From Streptomyces acidicola (lineage in GTDB: Bacteria > Actinomycetota > Actinomycetes > Streptomycetales > Streptomycetaceae), in assembly GCF_009377235.1 (NCBI RefSeq), contig NZ_VMNX01000043.1, positions 1 to 48,335 of the forward strand: a DNA stretch of 48,335 nt, in the 5' to 3' direction. Below are positions 7,921-16,199 of the stretch, piece after piece (position 1 is the stretch's first letter; every line of letters starts with the position of its first letter). Made by a program: the position numbers and the translations under genes. A model generated the notes under the pieces. That model saw nothing but the letters and a program-made list of their open reading frames with translations, ran no database searches and was not told the DNA's origin.

Positions 7921-9114
7921 CTTTGTCGCCGTCTCCGAATAGGCGGTCTTCGAATAAGCCGTCTTCGCACAGGCCGGGCGAGCCGCGCTTCGCGGTGGTC
8001 GGCAATCCGCGGAACCGCCGGGTGGAGATGTTCGTCGCCGCCGTACGGGCGGCCGGACTGCCCGCGCCCCGGCTGCCGGCCTGGCGTGACATGCTGCGCC
8101 ACGGCGCGCGGATCGAGGCCGGCGAGACCGTGGGGATCGATTCACCCGGTGAGGACGAGGAGGTGGAGCGGCTGCTCCGGGGGCCCGGCGACCCCAGGCG
8201 CGTGGAGGGCATGGCCCGCTGGCACGCCCGGTTCACCGGCGCCGTCCGGGAGGTCGCGACGACTGCGCGGGAGGCCCGCGCGGCCCTGCTGGACGATCCG
8301 GTCGAACTGGCCGAGGTGTTCGACAAGCGGCTGTGCCACGGCGTGCTGAGTGCGGCCGGGGTAGCGGTCCCGTCCTCGCCGACCTCGGGGCCCGACGCCC
8401 CGTCGGTCGACGGCTGGGACGACGTACGGGCGGCCCTGGTCGGCACCGCCGGGCTGCGGCGCGCGTTCGTGAAGCTCGCGCACGGCTCGTCGGCGCCCGG
8501 CGTGCCGGCCATCTCGGCCGTGGCCCCGGGCCGGTTCCGTGCGGCCACCTCCGTCGAACTCACACCGGACGGCGCGCTGTTCAACTCCCTGCGGGTGCGC
8601 CGGTACGACAAGGAGGCGGACATCGCCACGATCGTGGACGCCCTTGCCCCGGACGGGCTGCACATCGAGAGCCGGCTGCCCAAGGCGGCGCAGGCCGGCC
8701 GGGCGGGGGCGGCCGACCTGCGTGTCGTCGTGATCGGTGGCCGCGCCACGTATGTGTTGTCCGCACCAGCCGCTCCCCGATGACGAACCTCCACCTCGGG
8801 GGCCTCCGCGGCGACCTGGCCGCCGCCCGGGCCGCCACTGAGGCCGCGGGTGTGGACTGGGCCGACGTGCTCGGCCTCGCCGAGCGGGCGGCGGGCTGCT
8901 TCCCGGCGACCCTGTGCGTCGGCGTCGACCTGCTGCCCGTCACCCGATGGCGGCAGTTCGCGATCGGCGAGGTCAACGCCTTCGGCGATGTGCTGCCGCG
9001 CCCACCGGCCTGGAGGGCAGTGGCGCCGAGGGAATGGACACCTACGCCGCCCAGGTCGCGGCCGTGACGCGCGACGCCGCGCACGGGGAGGACCCGCACG
9101 AATCCGCTGCCTGA
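7921..9114 (+). pseudogene. STM4014-family ATP-grasp-like gene with two frameshifts
   Basis: Reading three frames in turn gives one continuous family-like protein. Frame 1 runs to about 8757 and contains RFAVVGNPRNRRVEMF, ETVGIDSPGEDEEVERLLRG, KLAHGSSAPGV and DLRVVVIGGRATYV. Frame 2 continues with VRTSRSPMTNLHLGG, FPATLCVGVDLLPV and GEVNAFGDVLPR to about 9002. Frame 3 completes it with TGLEGSGAEGMDTYAAQ to TGA 9112-9114. Each switch is explained by loss of one base. I recognise the pattern as the STM4014 family found in many Streptomyces. The start is unclear (TTG 7921 or a later GTG). None of the usual STM4011-4015 neighbours is present, which fits loss of function. Sequencing error cannot be excluded. 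Confidence 0.7.
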
Positions 9115-9174
9115 ACCGGACAGGAACAAGGCAGTCGGCAGCCACGACCTGCTGCTCGTCACCCTCTACTGGCG

Positions 9175-10155
9175 TCAGACAGGCAGGGCGGCGAGCCACT
9201 CGGTCAGGAGTCGGTTGACCTCGGCGGGGCGTTCTTGCTGGATCCAGTGGCCGCCGCCGTCGAGGACGTGGGAGGAGACCAGGCCCGGGAGCGTGACCGG
9301 GTACGCCTTGATCGCGTCGGCCAGCCATGTCGTGGAAGCGTCCAGACTGCCCCCGATGAACAGGGACGGCTGGGTGATGGGGGCACCGTCGAAGTCGGCG
9401 AGATCCTCCCAGTCGCGGTCCATGTTCCGGTAGCGGTTGAGCGCTCCGGTCATGCCGGTGCGTTCGAACTCCCCGGCGTAGACGTCGAGGTCCTTCTCGC
9501 TGAGCCAGGCGGGCAGCCGGCCGAGGGGGAAGCGGTCACGCAGCGTTCCGGCCCTGCCGACGAAGTGCGGATCGGGAGCGCCAGGTGCGGACATGGTGTC
9601 GGCGGACAGGGCCGCGTAGAAGCCCGCGAGCCAGCCGCGTACATCGGGTTCGATCTCGGCCTCGGCGCGGCCCGGCTCCTGAAAGTACGAGACGTAGAAC
9701 TCCTCGTCCCCTCCCATCTGAGCGAAGATGTCGCTGGGGCGGGGCCCGCCGCGCGGGCTGTAGGGAACGCTCAGCAGTCCCACTGCGCGGAAGACCTCCG
9801 GCCGGAGCAGGGCGGAGTTCGCGGCGATGTTCGCGCCCCAGTCGTGGCCGATGACGACCGCCGACTCCTCGCCCAGGGCATGCACCACCGAGACGTTGTC
9901 CTCCACCAGGTCGAGCATCCGGTACGCATCCGTCGCGGCCGGTTTGGAGGAGCGGCCGTAGCCCCGGACGTCGACGGCGACCGCGCGGTACCCAGCCGCC
10001 GCGAGTACCGGCAGCTGCCGGCGCCAGGAGTACCAGGACTCCGGGAAGCCGTGTACGAGCAGCACCAGCGGCCCGGTTCCCTGCTCCACGAGATGAATCC
10101 GGCCTCCTGGCGAGGAAACCAACCGGTGCGTGACCTCCGCGACGTGCTGCGACAT
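9175..10155 (-). CDS. Alpha/beta hydrolase, epoxide hydrolase family
   Basis: A 326-residue soluble enzyme with the alpha/beta-hydrolase fold. Visible are the oxyanion segment HGFPESWYSW, the aspartate nucleophile in VVIGHDWGAN, the acid aspartate in GGSLDASTTW and the catalytic histidine in DGGGHWIQQERP. HGFPESW, an Asp nucleophile and cap-domain tyrosines (EFYVSYFQEPGRAE) are typical of soluble epoxide hydrolases, which open epoxides to diols. ATG 10155 is chosen because GGAGGA lies seven bases before it; an upstream in-frame extension lacks family sequence. It stands alone, downstream of a minus-strand RidA-like gene, and the physiological epoxide is unknown. Haloalkane dehalogenase activity is less likely. 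Confidence 0.9.
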   Translation of the reverse strand: MSQHVAEVTHRLVSSPGGRIHLVEQGTGPLVLLVHGFPESWYSWRRQLPVLAAAGYRAVAVDVRGYGRSSKPAATDAYRMLDLVEDNVSVVHALGEESAVVIGHDWGANIAANSALLRPEVFRAVGLLSVPYSPRGGPRPSDIFAQMGGDEEFYVSYFQEPGRAEAEIEPDVRGWLAGFYAALSADTMSAPGAPDPHFVGRAGTLRDRFPLGRLPAWLSEKDLDVYAGEFERTGMTGALNRYRNMDRDWEDLADFDGAPITQPSLFIGGSLDASTTWLADAIKAYPVTLPGLVSSHVLDGGGHWIQQERPAEVNRLLTEWLAALPV

Positions 10156-10292
10156 ACGACTCCTCCAGAACTGCTGGTCCGTTGTGCGCCAGGACGGCTC
10201 CCTGCCGCCGTTCCGCCTGCTCAATGCCGAGCATGCGGAAGACTCGGCCGAAAGGATGAGTTCGTTTGCCGATTCAGCAAGCCCGCGCCGAG

Positions 10293-10706
10293 TCACCAGG
10301 GAATGATGGCGAGGGCTTCCACTTCCAGCACGAGTTCCGGTCGGAAGAGCGCGGCCACCTGTACGGCCGTACTCGCCGGCGGACGCGCGGTGTCGATGTG
10401 GGCGTCGCGGACGGCCCGTACCTCCGGCAGTATGGCGACGTCGGTGACGTAGAAGGTGAGCTTGGCGACCTCGGCGAACGTCGCGCCGCCTGCCGCGAGG
10501 CAGCGCCGTAGGTTCTCGAAGACCTGACGGGCCTGGGCAGCGGCGTCGCCCTCCCCGACCACGTTTCCCTTTTCGTCCAGTGCCACCTGTCCGGAGACAA
10601 CGACCAGCCGGCCTTCGCCCACCACCACATGGCTGTAGCCGTTACCCGGGGCGACCCCGTCAGGCGGAATGTGGGTGAGCATGGTCCCGTCCGACTCATC
10701 TGACAC
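10293..10706 (-). CDS. RidA/YjgF-family protein
   Basis: A 137-residue protein of the Rid superfamily, with YSHVVVGEGRLVVVSGQVALD near the N-terminus, QARQVFENLRRCLAAGG in the middle and a C-terminal LVLEVEALAIIP strand. Classical RidA deaminates reactive enamine/imine intermediates using an arginine just before the Val-Glu-Val-Ala strand. Here the matching stretch reads RPPASTAVQVAAL, so that arginine seems to be serine. This points to a Rid subgroup with another or unknown role. The start is GTG 10706, seven bases after AGGAGA; ATG 10682 is an alternative. It shares direction with the epoxide hydrolase and is divergent from the NmrA-like gene. Confidence 0.88.
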   Translation of the reverse strand: MSDESDGTMLTHIPPDGVAPGNGYSHVVVGEGRLVVVSGQVALDEKGNVVGEGDAAAQARQVFENLRRCLAAGGATFAEVAKLTFYVTDVAILPEVRAVRDAHIDTARPPASTAVQVAALFRPELVLEVEALAIIPW

Positions 10707-10927
10707 GGGCGTTCTCCTCAATGAGCTTGTAGGGGTCGGGATTCACGCCGGGATCGTTTCACGAGGGTGTCTCAGGCATCGAGTCATTTGCAGAGCTCAC
10801 GAAACACAGATTCCGCAGGAGGGTCGCCGCCAGACGGGCCGTATCACGAGAGGCGACTGTTGTCGCGGCGCCGACGGCTCGTCGGGCTCCAGTTGCGGCC
10901 CGTCGGTGCGCATCGCAGGCTGCTTCC

Positions 10928-11857
10928 ATGGACCGCACATCGGAAGACAGAGTGCTGCCCATCCTGGTGACGGGCGCGGCGGGCAGCGTTGGCGGCGTCG
11001 GACGATCCGTGGTCGAGGGCCTTCGGCGGCGGGGCCTGCCCGTCCGGGCCATGGTGCATCGCGATGACGAGCGGGCGGATGCGCTGCGTGCGACGGGCGC
11101 CGAGGTCGTCGTCGGGGACCTGACGCGCGCGGGCGACGTCGACGAGGCTCTGGCCGGTTGTGGACGTATGTACTTCGGTATGGGCGTGTCGGCGCAGTAT
11201 TTGGAGGCTGCCTTGACGACGGCGGCCGTCGCACGCGCGTACGGACGCCTGGAAGTGTTCGTGAACATGTCGCAGCTGACTGTCGCCGAGATGGACCTCA
11301 CCAGCACCTCCGAGTCGGTGCAGCAGCGGCAGCAGTGGCTGGTGGAGCAGGTGCTCAGCTGGTCAGGTCTGCCCACCGTCCAGATCAGGCCCACTGTGTT
11401 CATGGAGAACCCGCTGTTCCGTGTCGGTTTCTCCTCGATCGCGAAGTCCGGAAGCATCAGACTGCCCTTCGCCCGGGCGAAAACCTCCCCTGTGGCGGCC
11501 GGGGACGTCGCCGCGGTCGTGGAGGAGATCCTGGCCGATCCCGCATCGCACATCGGCAGGATCTACGAGCTGACCGGCCGGCGCTCGGAGGACGTCGCCG
11601 GTATGGCGTCGGAGGTATCCGAAGCTCTCGGCCGACCGGTCAGTTACACCGACGTCCCCCTGCAGGAATGGATCGACGACGACCTCAGGCCGCTGGGGCT
11701 GCCGGACCACGTCTTCCAGCACATCTCCACCATGGCTCGCCTTCATTCGGAGAATCGCTACGACCGCAAGGCGGAAGGGGTCGAGCAGGTCATCGGTCGA
11801 CCTCCTACCGGGGTGGCCGACTACGTCCGTCAGAACGCCAGCGTGTTCAGCTCCTGA
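10928..11857 (+). CDS. NmrA/SDR-like NAD(P)-binding protein
   Basis: A 309-residue Rossmann-fold protein of the atypical SDR (NmrA-like) group. The dinucleotide motif is ILVTGAAGSVGGVGRSV, followed by VRAMVHRDDERADAL and EVVVGDLTRAGDVDEAL, the NmrA-type segment that separates NADP from its specificity loop. It lacks a canonical YxxxK pair, as is usual in this group. Such proteins act as redox sensors, quinone reductases or epimerase-like enzymes. No strong ribosome site precedes ATG 10928, so the exact start is uncertain; leaving ILVTGA as the first strand is essential for any choice. A zinc-independent MDR reductase gene follows after 137 bases. Confidence 0.88.
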   Translation: MDRTSEDRVLPILVTGAAGSVGGVGRSVVEGLRRRGLPVRAMVHRDDERADALRATGAEVVVGDLTRAGDVDEALAGCGRMYFGMGVSAQYLEAALTTAAVARAYGRLEVFVNMSQLTVAEMDLTSTSESVQQRQQWLVEQVLSWSGLPTVQIRPTVFMENPLFRVGFSSIAKSGSIRLPFARAKTSPVAAGDVAAVVEEILADPASHIGRIYELTGRRSEDVAGMASEVSEALGRPVSYTDVPLQEWIDDDLRPLGLPDHVFQHISTMARLHSENRYDRKAEGVEQVIGRPPTGVADYVRQNASVFSS

Positions 11858-11994
11858 AGCGGGGTCGAAACTCAGTACGAAACCCTCGTTTCCGCAGTGC
11901 ACTCGGCTGAGAGCAACCGGGGCTGCAGGACGTCGGCTGCCGCCTGGGGTCCCCCTGCCAGGACCCGCACAGACCAGCACGCACGAGGAGAATC

Positions 11995-12999
11995 ATGAAC
12001 CGTCGTGTCGTCTACACCCGGGGCGGGTTGCCCGCCGACGTCCTGACCGTCATCGAGGAGCCGGAGCCGGCGGGGCCCGAGCGAGGCCAGGTCCTCGTCC
12101 GCACCACGGCATTCACGGTGCATCCCGGTGATCTCCAGGCCGTCGAGGCCCACCCGGGGAAGGCCGCACAGCCGGTTCCGGCCGGCCTGGAGGCCACCGG
12201 CGTGGTCGAGGCGATCGGCCCGGGAGCGCGCGTCGCGCCGGGTGTCGAGGTCGGTGGCCGCGTAACGGTCTTCCCCCAGCCGGGAGCGTGGTCCCAGTGG
12301 ATCGTGACGGACGCCGAAGCCGTCTTCGCCGTACCGGACGAGTTGTCGGACGAGGTCGCCGCGCAGATGCTGGCGAACCCGCTCACCGCGGTGATGCTGC
12401 GCCGTGAGGCGCAGGAGCACATGGCCGTCGGATATGACGGTCTTCTCGTGCAGACCGCCGCGGGCTCCTCGGTCGGGCGGCTGCTGACGGGCGTGTGCCA
12501 GTTTCACAACCTGGCGCTCGTCAACGTCGTCCGCAGCGACCGTGGTGCCGCCGAGCTGCGCAAGCGGTTCCCCGACGTGCCGGTCGTGTCGACAGCACAC
12601 CCGGGCTGGGCCGACGAGGTCCTCAAGGCAGCCGGCGGCCGACCGGTGAGTGTGGCCTTCGACCCGATCGGCGGCAAGCTGGCGGAAAGCCTTCTCGACC
12701 TGTTGGCGCCGGGCGGGAAACTGGTCAGTTACGGGCTGATCGCCGAGGAGCCGATCTCGCTGCACGCGTCGACGCTGCTGAACAAGTCGCTGACGCTCCG
12801 GGGCAGGAGCATTGGCCGGTGGCTGTCCGAGGCCTCCGCCGAGAGGCGGGCATCCGACGTGGCCACCGCGAAGCAGATCGCGCTGGCGCTCAAGGACCAG
12901 TTCGAGGTGGCCGCCACCTACGGTCTCGGCGAGCTGGCCGACGCCGTGGAGCACGCGGTACGGCCCGGCAAGGTCGGCCTCGTTCTCGTCCGCCCCTGA
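11995..12999 (+). CDS. Quinone oxidoreductase-like medium-chain dehydrogenase
   Basis: A 334-residue MDR-superfamily protein, preceded by ACGAGGAGAATC at a good distance from ATG 11995. It has the N-terminal GroES-like domain (FTVHPGDLQAVEA, GLEATGVVEAIGPGARVAPG) and a Rossmann domain (LLVQTAAGSSVGRLLTG, AFDPIGGKLAESLLDLLAPGGKLVSYG). The zinc ligands of alcohol dehydrogenases are absent, which places it with NADPH:quinone reductase/crotonyl-reductase-like enzymes that reduce quinones or activated double bonds. It may be co-transcribed with the NmrA-like gene upstream, because no clear terminator separates them. The substrate is unknown. Confidence 0.9.
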   Translation: MNRRVVYTRGGLPADVLTVIEEPEPAGPERGQVLVRTTAFTVHPGDLQAVEAHPGKAAQPVPAGLEATGVVEAIGPGARVAPGVEVGGRVTVFPQPGAWSQWIVTDAEAVFAVPDELSDEVAAQMLANPLTAVMLRREAQEHMAVGYDGLLVQTAAGSSVGRLLTGVCQFHNLALVNVVRSDRGAAELRKRFPDVPVVSTAHPGWADEVLKAAGGRPVSVAFDPIGGKLAESLLDLLAPGGKLVSYGLIAEEPISLHASTLLNKSLTLRGRSIGRWLSEASAERRASDVATAKQIALALKDQFEVAATYGLGELADAVEHAVRPGKVGLVLVRP

Positions 13000-13553
13000 C
13001 AGCCGGCGGAAGGCCGGGGCTTGACGCGACCGTCGACTGCGTGGGCGGGGAGCCGGTCACCGGATGCGCGGAGCCCTGCCTGGGCGGGGCGTTGCGGCGG
13101 CCGCTGTTGAGGACCGTGCCGATGGCGCGGACCACGGCAGTTCGCGCACGCACTCCGAGCGGCGACGCTCTGACACTTCCCCCGGCGGTGGCCGCCTCGC
13201 CCCGATATGGCCCGGCGTGCCGTAAGTGAACGTTGGGTTCCCCTGTCGTCCCGACTTCTACGTTCGTATACCGGTCTGTCGACGCGATGGACGGGAGCCC
13301 GACGGCCGCCTGCAGTACGGCCATTGGCGTGCCCGGGTGTCGCCGGGCTTGTGCCTGTGTTCCCATCCGGCAGGGCGGACGGCGGGGTTACTTCTGGCGA
13401 ACGGTTGGGAAACGGTTGCCGGATGGCACGCTCAACGTCTTGCTGTGGGTGTGTCTACGCGCGTATCTTTCCAGCCGACTTCCGGGTTGTCCCACTCCTC
13501 CCACATATCAGCCACACCCCCTTTACAACACCTTCTGCAAGAGAGAGCTCCAC
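13000..13553. other. Intergenic region upstream of secreted nuclease
   Basis: About 550 bases with no convincing gene. A weak hairpin (CCGGC/GCCGG near 13003-13017) could end the oxidoreductase transcript. A short stretch near 13020 can be read as LDATVDCVGGEPV, reminiscent of an MDR enzyme, but too short to call a remnant. The rest, AT-richer near 13480-13540, should contain the nuclease promoter; I could not fix its boxes and saw no clear PHO box. Confidence 0.4.
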
Positions 13554-15983
13554 GTGTCCTCACGCATACCCCCGGCCCTACGTGGCAGGAGCGCCAAGGC
13601 CGTCCTCATCGCGCTTCCCGTCGGCCTCACCGGTTCGCTCATCGCCCTGCCCTTCGCCGCCGAGGCGGCCCCGTCCTCCGACGCCGTGATCTCCGAGGTC
13701 TACGGCGGTGGCGGCAACTCCGGTGCGTCCCTCACCCATGACTTCATCGAGCTGGGCAATGCCGGGAACGCGTCGTTCGACCTCAGCGGCTGGTCCGTGC
13801 AGTACCTCAGCGGCTCGCCCACCTCCACCTCCAAGTGGCAGGTCACCCCGCTCTCCGGCGCCGTCCCCGCGGGCGGCAAGTACCTGATCCAGGAGGCCAA
13901 GGGCGCCGGCGGCGACACCGCCCTGCCGACCCCCGACGCCACCGGCACCATCGCCATGTCGGCGGCCAGCGGCACCGTGGCGCTGGTCCACTCGACCACC
14001 GCGCTCACCTGCCTGACCGCCGCCGACTGCGCGGCCGACGGCACCGTCAAGGACGTGGTCGGCTTCGGCACCGCCGTGGTCCGCGAGGGCAGCCCCGCCA
14101 CCGGCGCCGGCAACACCACCTCCGTCTCCCGTGACGCCAAGTTCACGGACACCGACGACAACTCGACGGACTTCACCGGCTCCGCTCCGAGCCCCAGCAA
14201 CAGCACGGGTGAGAGCGGTGGCGGCGACCCGTCGCCCACGCCCACCCCGACGCCCACCGACACCACCCCGGGCCCGCTGCGCATCCACGACATCCAGGGC
14301 GCGACCCGGCTCTCCCCGGAGAACGGCAAGACCGTCACCAACGTCCCCGGCGTGGTGACCGCCGTCCGCAGCACCGGCTCGAAGGGCTACTGGATCCAGG
14401 ACCCCGACGCCGACAACAACCCGGCCACCAGCGAGGCCATCTTCGTCTTCACCGGCTCCGCCACCCCCCTGGTCAAGGTCGGCGACTCGGTGGTCGTCTC
14501 CGGCAAGATCAGCGAGTACTACCCCGGCGGCAAGAGCAGCGGCACGCAGTCCGTCACCGAGCTGACCGCCCCGACGGCGAGCGTGCTGTCCTCCGGCAAC
14601 AAGCTGCCGGCGGCCGAGGTCATCGACGCGGCCACGATCCCCGACGCCTACGCGCCGAAGGTCGAGGGCGGCAACATCGAGTCCCAGCAGCTGGAGCCCG
14701 GCACGTATGCGCTGGACTGGCTGGAGGCCCACGAGGGCATGCTGGTGGAGATCCGCGACACCCGTGTGGTCGGTGCGTCCAACCAGTACAACGAGACCTG
14801 GATCACCACCAAGCCCCAGCAGAACCCGACGCCGCGCGGCGGCACGGTCATGACGGGCTACGACAACCCCAACTCGGGCCGCCTGCTGATCGCCTCACTC
14901 ACCGGTGACCAGCTCAAGGCCGATGTCGGCGACACCCTCACCGGCACCACCGCGGGCCCGCTGGACTACGCCAACTACGGCGGCTACAACGTCCAGGCGA
15001 CCACGCTCGGCACGGTCAAGTCCGGTGGGCTGAAGCCGGAGGTGGCGCAGAAGGGCAAGTCGGACGAGCTCTCCGTCGCGACGTACAACGTCGAGAACCT
15101 CGACCCGACCGACCCGCAGAGCAAGTTCGACCGGCTCGCCGAGGGTGTCGTCAAGAACCTCGCGTCGCCGGACATCATCAGCCTGGAGGAGATCCAGGAC
15201 AACAACGGCGCCAAGGACGACGGCACGGTCGCGGCCGACAAGACGATGGCCCAGTTCATCGACGCCATCAAGGCGGCCGGCGGCCCGGCGTACGACTGGC
15301 GTTCCGTCGACCCGGTCAACGACCAGGACGGTGGCGAGCCGGGCGGCAACATCCGGAACGTCCTCCTCTTCAACCCCCAGCGCGTCAGCTTCGTCGACCG
15401 GCCGGGCGGTGACTCCACTACCGCCGTGGAGGCCGTCAACGCCGGCAAGAAGGGCGTGCAGCTCTCGGTCTCGCCGGGCAGGATCAACCCCACCTCCGAC
15501 GCCTGGAAGAGCAGCCGCAAGCCGCTCGTCGGTGAGTTCGTCTTCCGTGGCGAGCAGGTCTTCGTCGTCGGCAACCACTTCAACTCGAAGGGTGGCGACA
15601 AGCCGCTGCACGGCGCCGACCAGCCGCCGGTGCTCGGCTCCGAGACCCAGCGCCTGGCCCAGGCCAAGGAGGTCAACGCCTTCGTCTCCGGCATCCTGGC
15701 CAAGGACAAGAAGGCCAAGGTGGTCGTCCTCGGCGACATGAACGACTACCAGTTCTCCAAGCCGCTTCAGACGCTGACCGCGGGCGGTGTCCTCACCGAC
15801 CTGATCAACACCCTGCCGGTGGGCGAGCGGTACAGCTACGTGTACGACGGCAACTCGCAGACGCTGGACCACATCCTCGTCTCGCCCGCCATCAAGAAGC
15901 CGGTGTACGACGTCGTCCACATCAACTCGGAGTTCTCCGACCAGACGAGCGACCACGACCCGCAGGTCGTCCGCATCAAGTGA
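13554..15983 (+). CDS. Secreted multidomain endonuclease/exonuclease (LTD + EEP)
   Basis: An 809-residue exported nuclease. After a signal peptide ending near AAEA (about residue 41), a lamin-tail domain begins (SDAVISEVYGGGGNSG). A Pro/Thr linker (about 225-240) leads to an OB-like region (LRIHDIQGATRLSPENGK), and the C-terminal third (about 505-809) is an endonuclease/exonuclease/phosphatase fold. Its catalytic blocks are TYNVENLDP, IISLEEIQDNNG, NHFNSKGGD, VVLGDMNDYQ, LDHILVSP and the terminal SDHDPQVVRI. This matches ExeM/NucH-type extracellular nucleases that scavenge DNA. GTG 13554 gives the signal peptide at the very N-terminus and has GAGAGAG upstream. An EEP phosphatase acting on other phosphodiesters is the alternative. 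Confidence 0.92.
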   Translation: MSSRIPPALRGRSAKAVLIALPVGLTGSLIALPFAAEAAPSSDAVISEVYGGGGNSGASLTHDFIELGNAGNASFDLSGWSVQYLSGSPTSTSKWQVTPLSGAVPAGGKYLIQEAKGAGGDTALPTPDATGTIAMSAASGTVALVHSTTALTCLTAADCAADGTVKDVVGFGTAVVREGSPATGAGNTTSVSRDAKFTDTDDNSTDFTGSAPSPSNSTGESGGGDPSPTPTPTPTDTTPGPLRIHDIQGATRLSPENGKTVTNVPGVVTAVRSTGSKGYWIQDPDADNNPATSEAIFVFTGSATPLVKVGDSVVVSGKISEYYPGGKSSGTQSVTELTAPTASVLSSGNKLPAAEVIDAATIPDAYAPKVEGGNIESQQLEPGTYALDWLEAHEGMLVEIRDTRVVGASNQYNETWITTKPQQNPTPRGGTVMTGYDNPNSGRLLIASLTGDQLKADVGDTLTGTTAGPLDYANYGGYNVQATTLGTVKSGGLKPEVAQKGKSDELSVATYNVENLDPTDPQSKFDRLAEGVVKNLASPDIISLEEIQDNNGAKDDGTVAADKTMAQFIDAIKAAGGPAYDWRSVDPVNDQDGGEPGGNIRNVLLFNPQRVSFVDRPGGDSTTAVEAVNAGKKGVQLSVSPGRINPTSDAWKSSRKPLVGEFVFRGEQVFVVGNHFNSKGGDKPLHGADQPPVLGSETQRLAQAKEVNAFVSGILAKDKKAKVVVLGDMNDYQFSKPLQTLTAGGVLTDLINTLPVGERYSYVYDGNSQTLDHILVSPAIKKPVYDVVHINSEFSDQTSDHDPQVVRIK

Positions 15984-16004
15984 GCACACCTGCCCACTGA
16001 TCGA

Positions 16005-16044
16005 CACGCTGGGCGTGCACGTGACCACGTGCACGCCCAACGTG
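16005..16044. terminator. Strong hairpin terminator after nuclease gene
   Basis: TGGGCGTGCACGTG (16010-16023) and its exact reverse complement (16026-16039) form a 14-pair stem. Beyond one mismatch it is extended by CACG (16005-16008) and CGTG (16041-16044). It lies 21 bases after the nuclease stop. Only two bases separate the arms, so the true loop must open a few pairs. It probably stops transcription from both sides. Confidence 0.85.
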
Positions 16045-16062
16045 CTTTCGTCACCCGGCGGT

Positions 16063-16150
16063 CAGCGCAGCGGGTCCGCCCTGACCAGGTCGGTGGCGCG
16101 CTCCGCGACCACAACGAGCGGATCGTCGTTGGCGCCGATCCGTGGCGTCG
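16063..16150 (-). pseudogene. Possible C-terminal remnant of an unidentified gene
   Basis: On the minus strand the frame ending at TGA 16065-16063 reads RIGANDDPLVVVAERATD and then LVRADPLR, a normal-looking coding tail, but it has no start and loses sense upstream of about 16150. The near-identical 13-base units GGCGCCGATCCGT flank this point, suggesting a deletion or duplication. I cannot name the family. Confidence 0.3.
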
Positions 16151-16199
16151 ATCTGTGGCGCCGATCCGTCAAGCGCGACCTGCCCCTTCGACGTTGCGG

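Noticed and set aside
7925..7975. Imperfect repeats around CGGTCTTCGAATAAG as a regulatory array
   Set aside because: Only two to three degenerate copies in a non-coding, decaying region; no dyad and no spacing rule.
13018..13060. Short stretch readable as LDATVDCVGGEPV, like an alcohol dehydrogenase
   Set aside because: Too short, no continuation on either side; may be chance next to a real MDR gene.
13200..13553. Search for PHO boxes before the extracellular nuclease gene
   Set aside because: No pair of GTTCAC-type direct repeats at 11-base spacing was found; phosphate control cannot be claimed.
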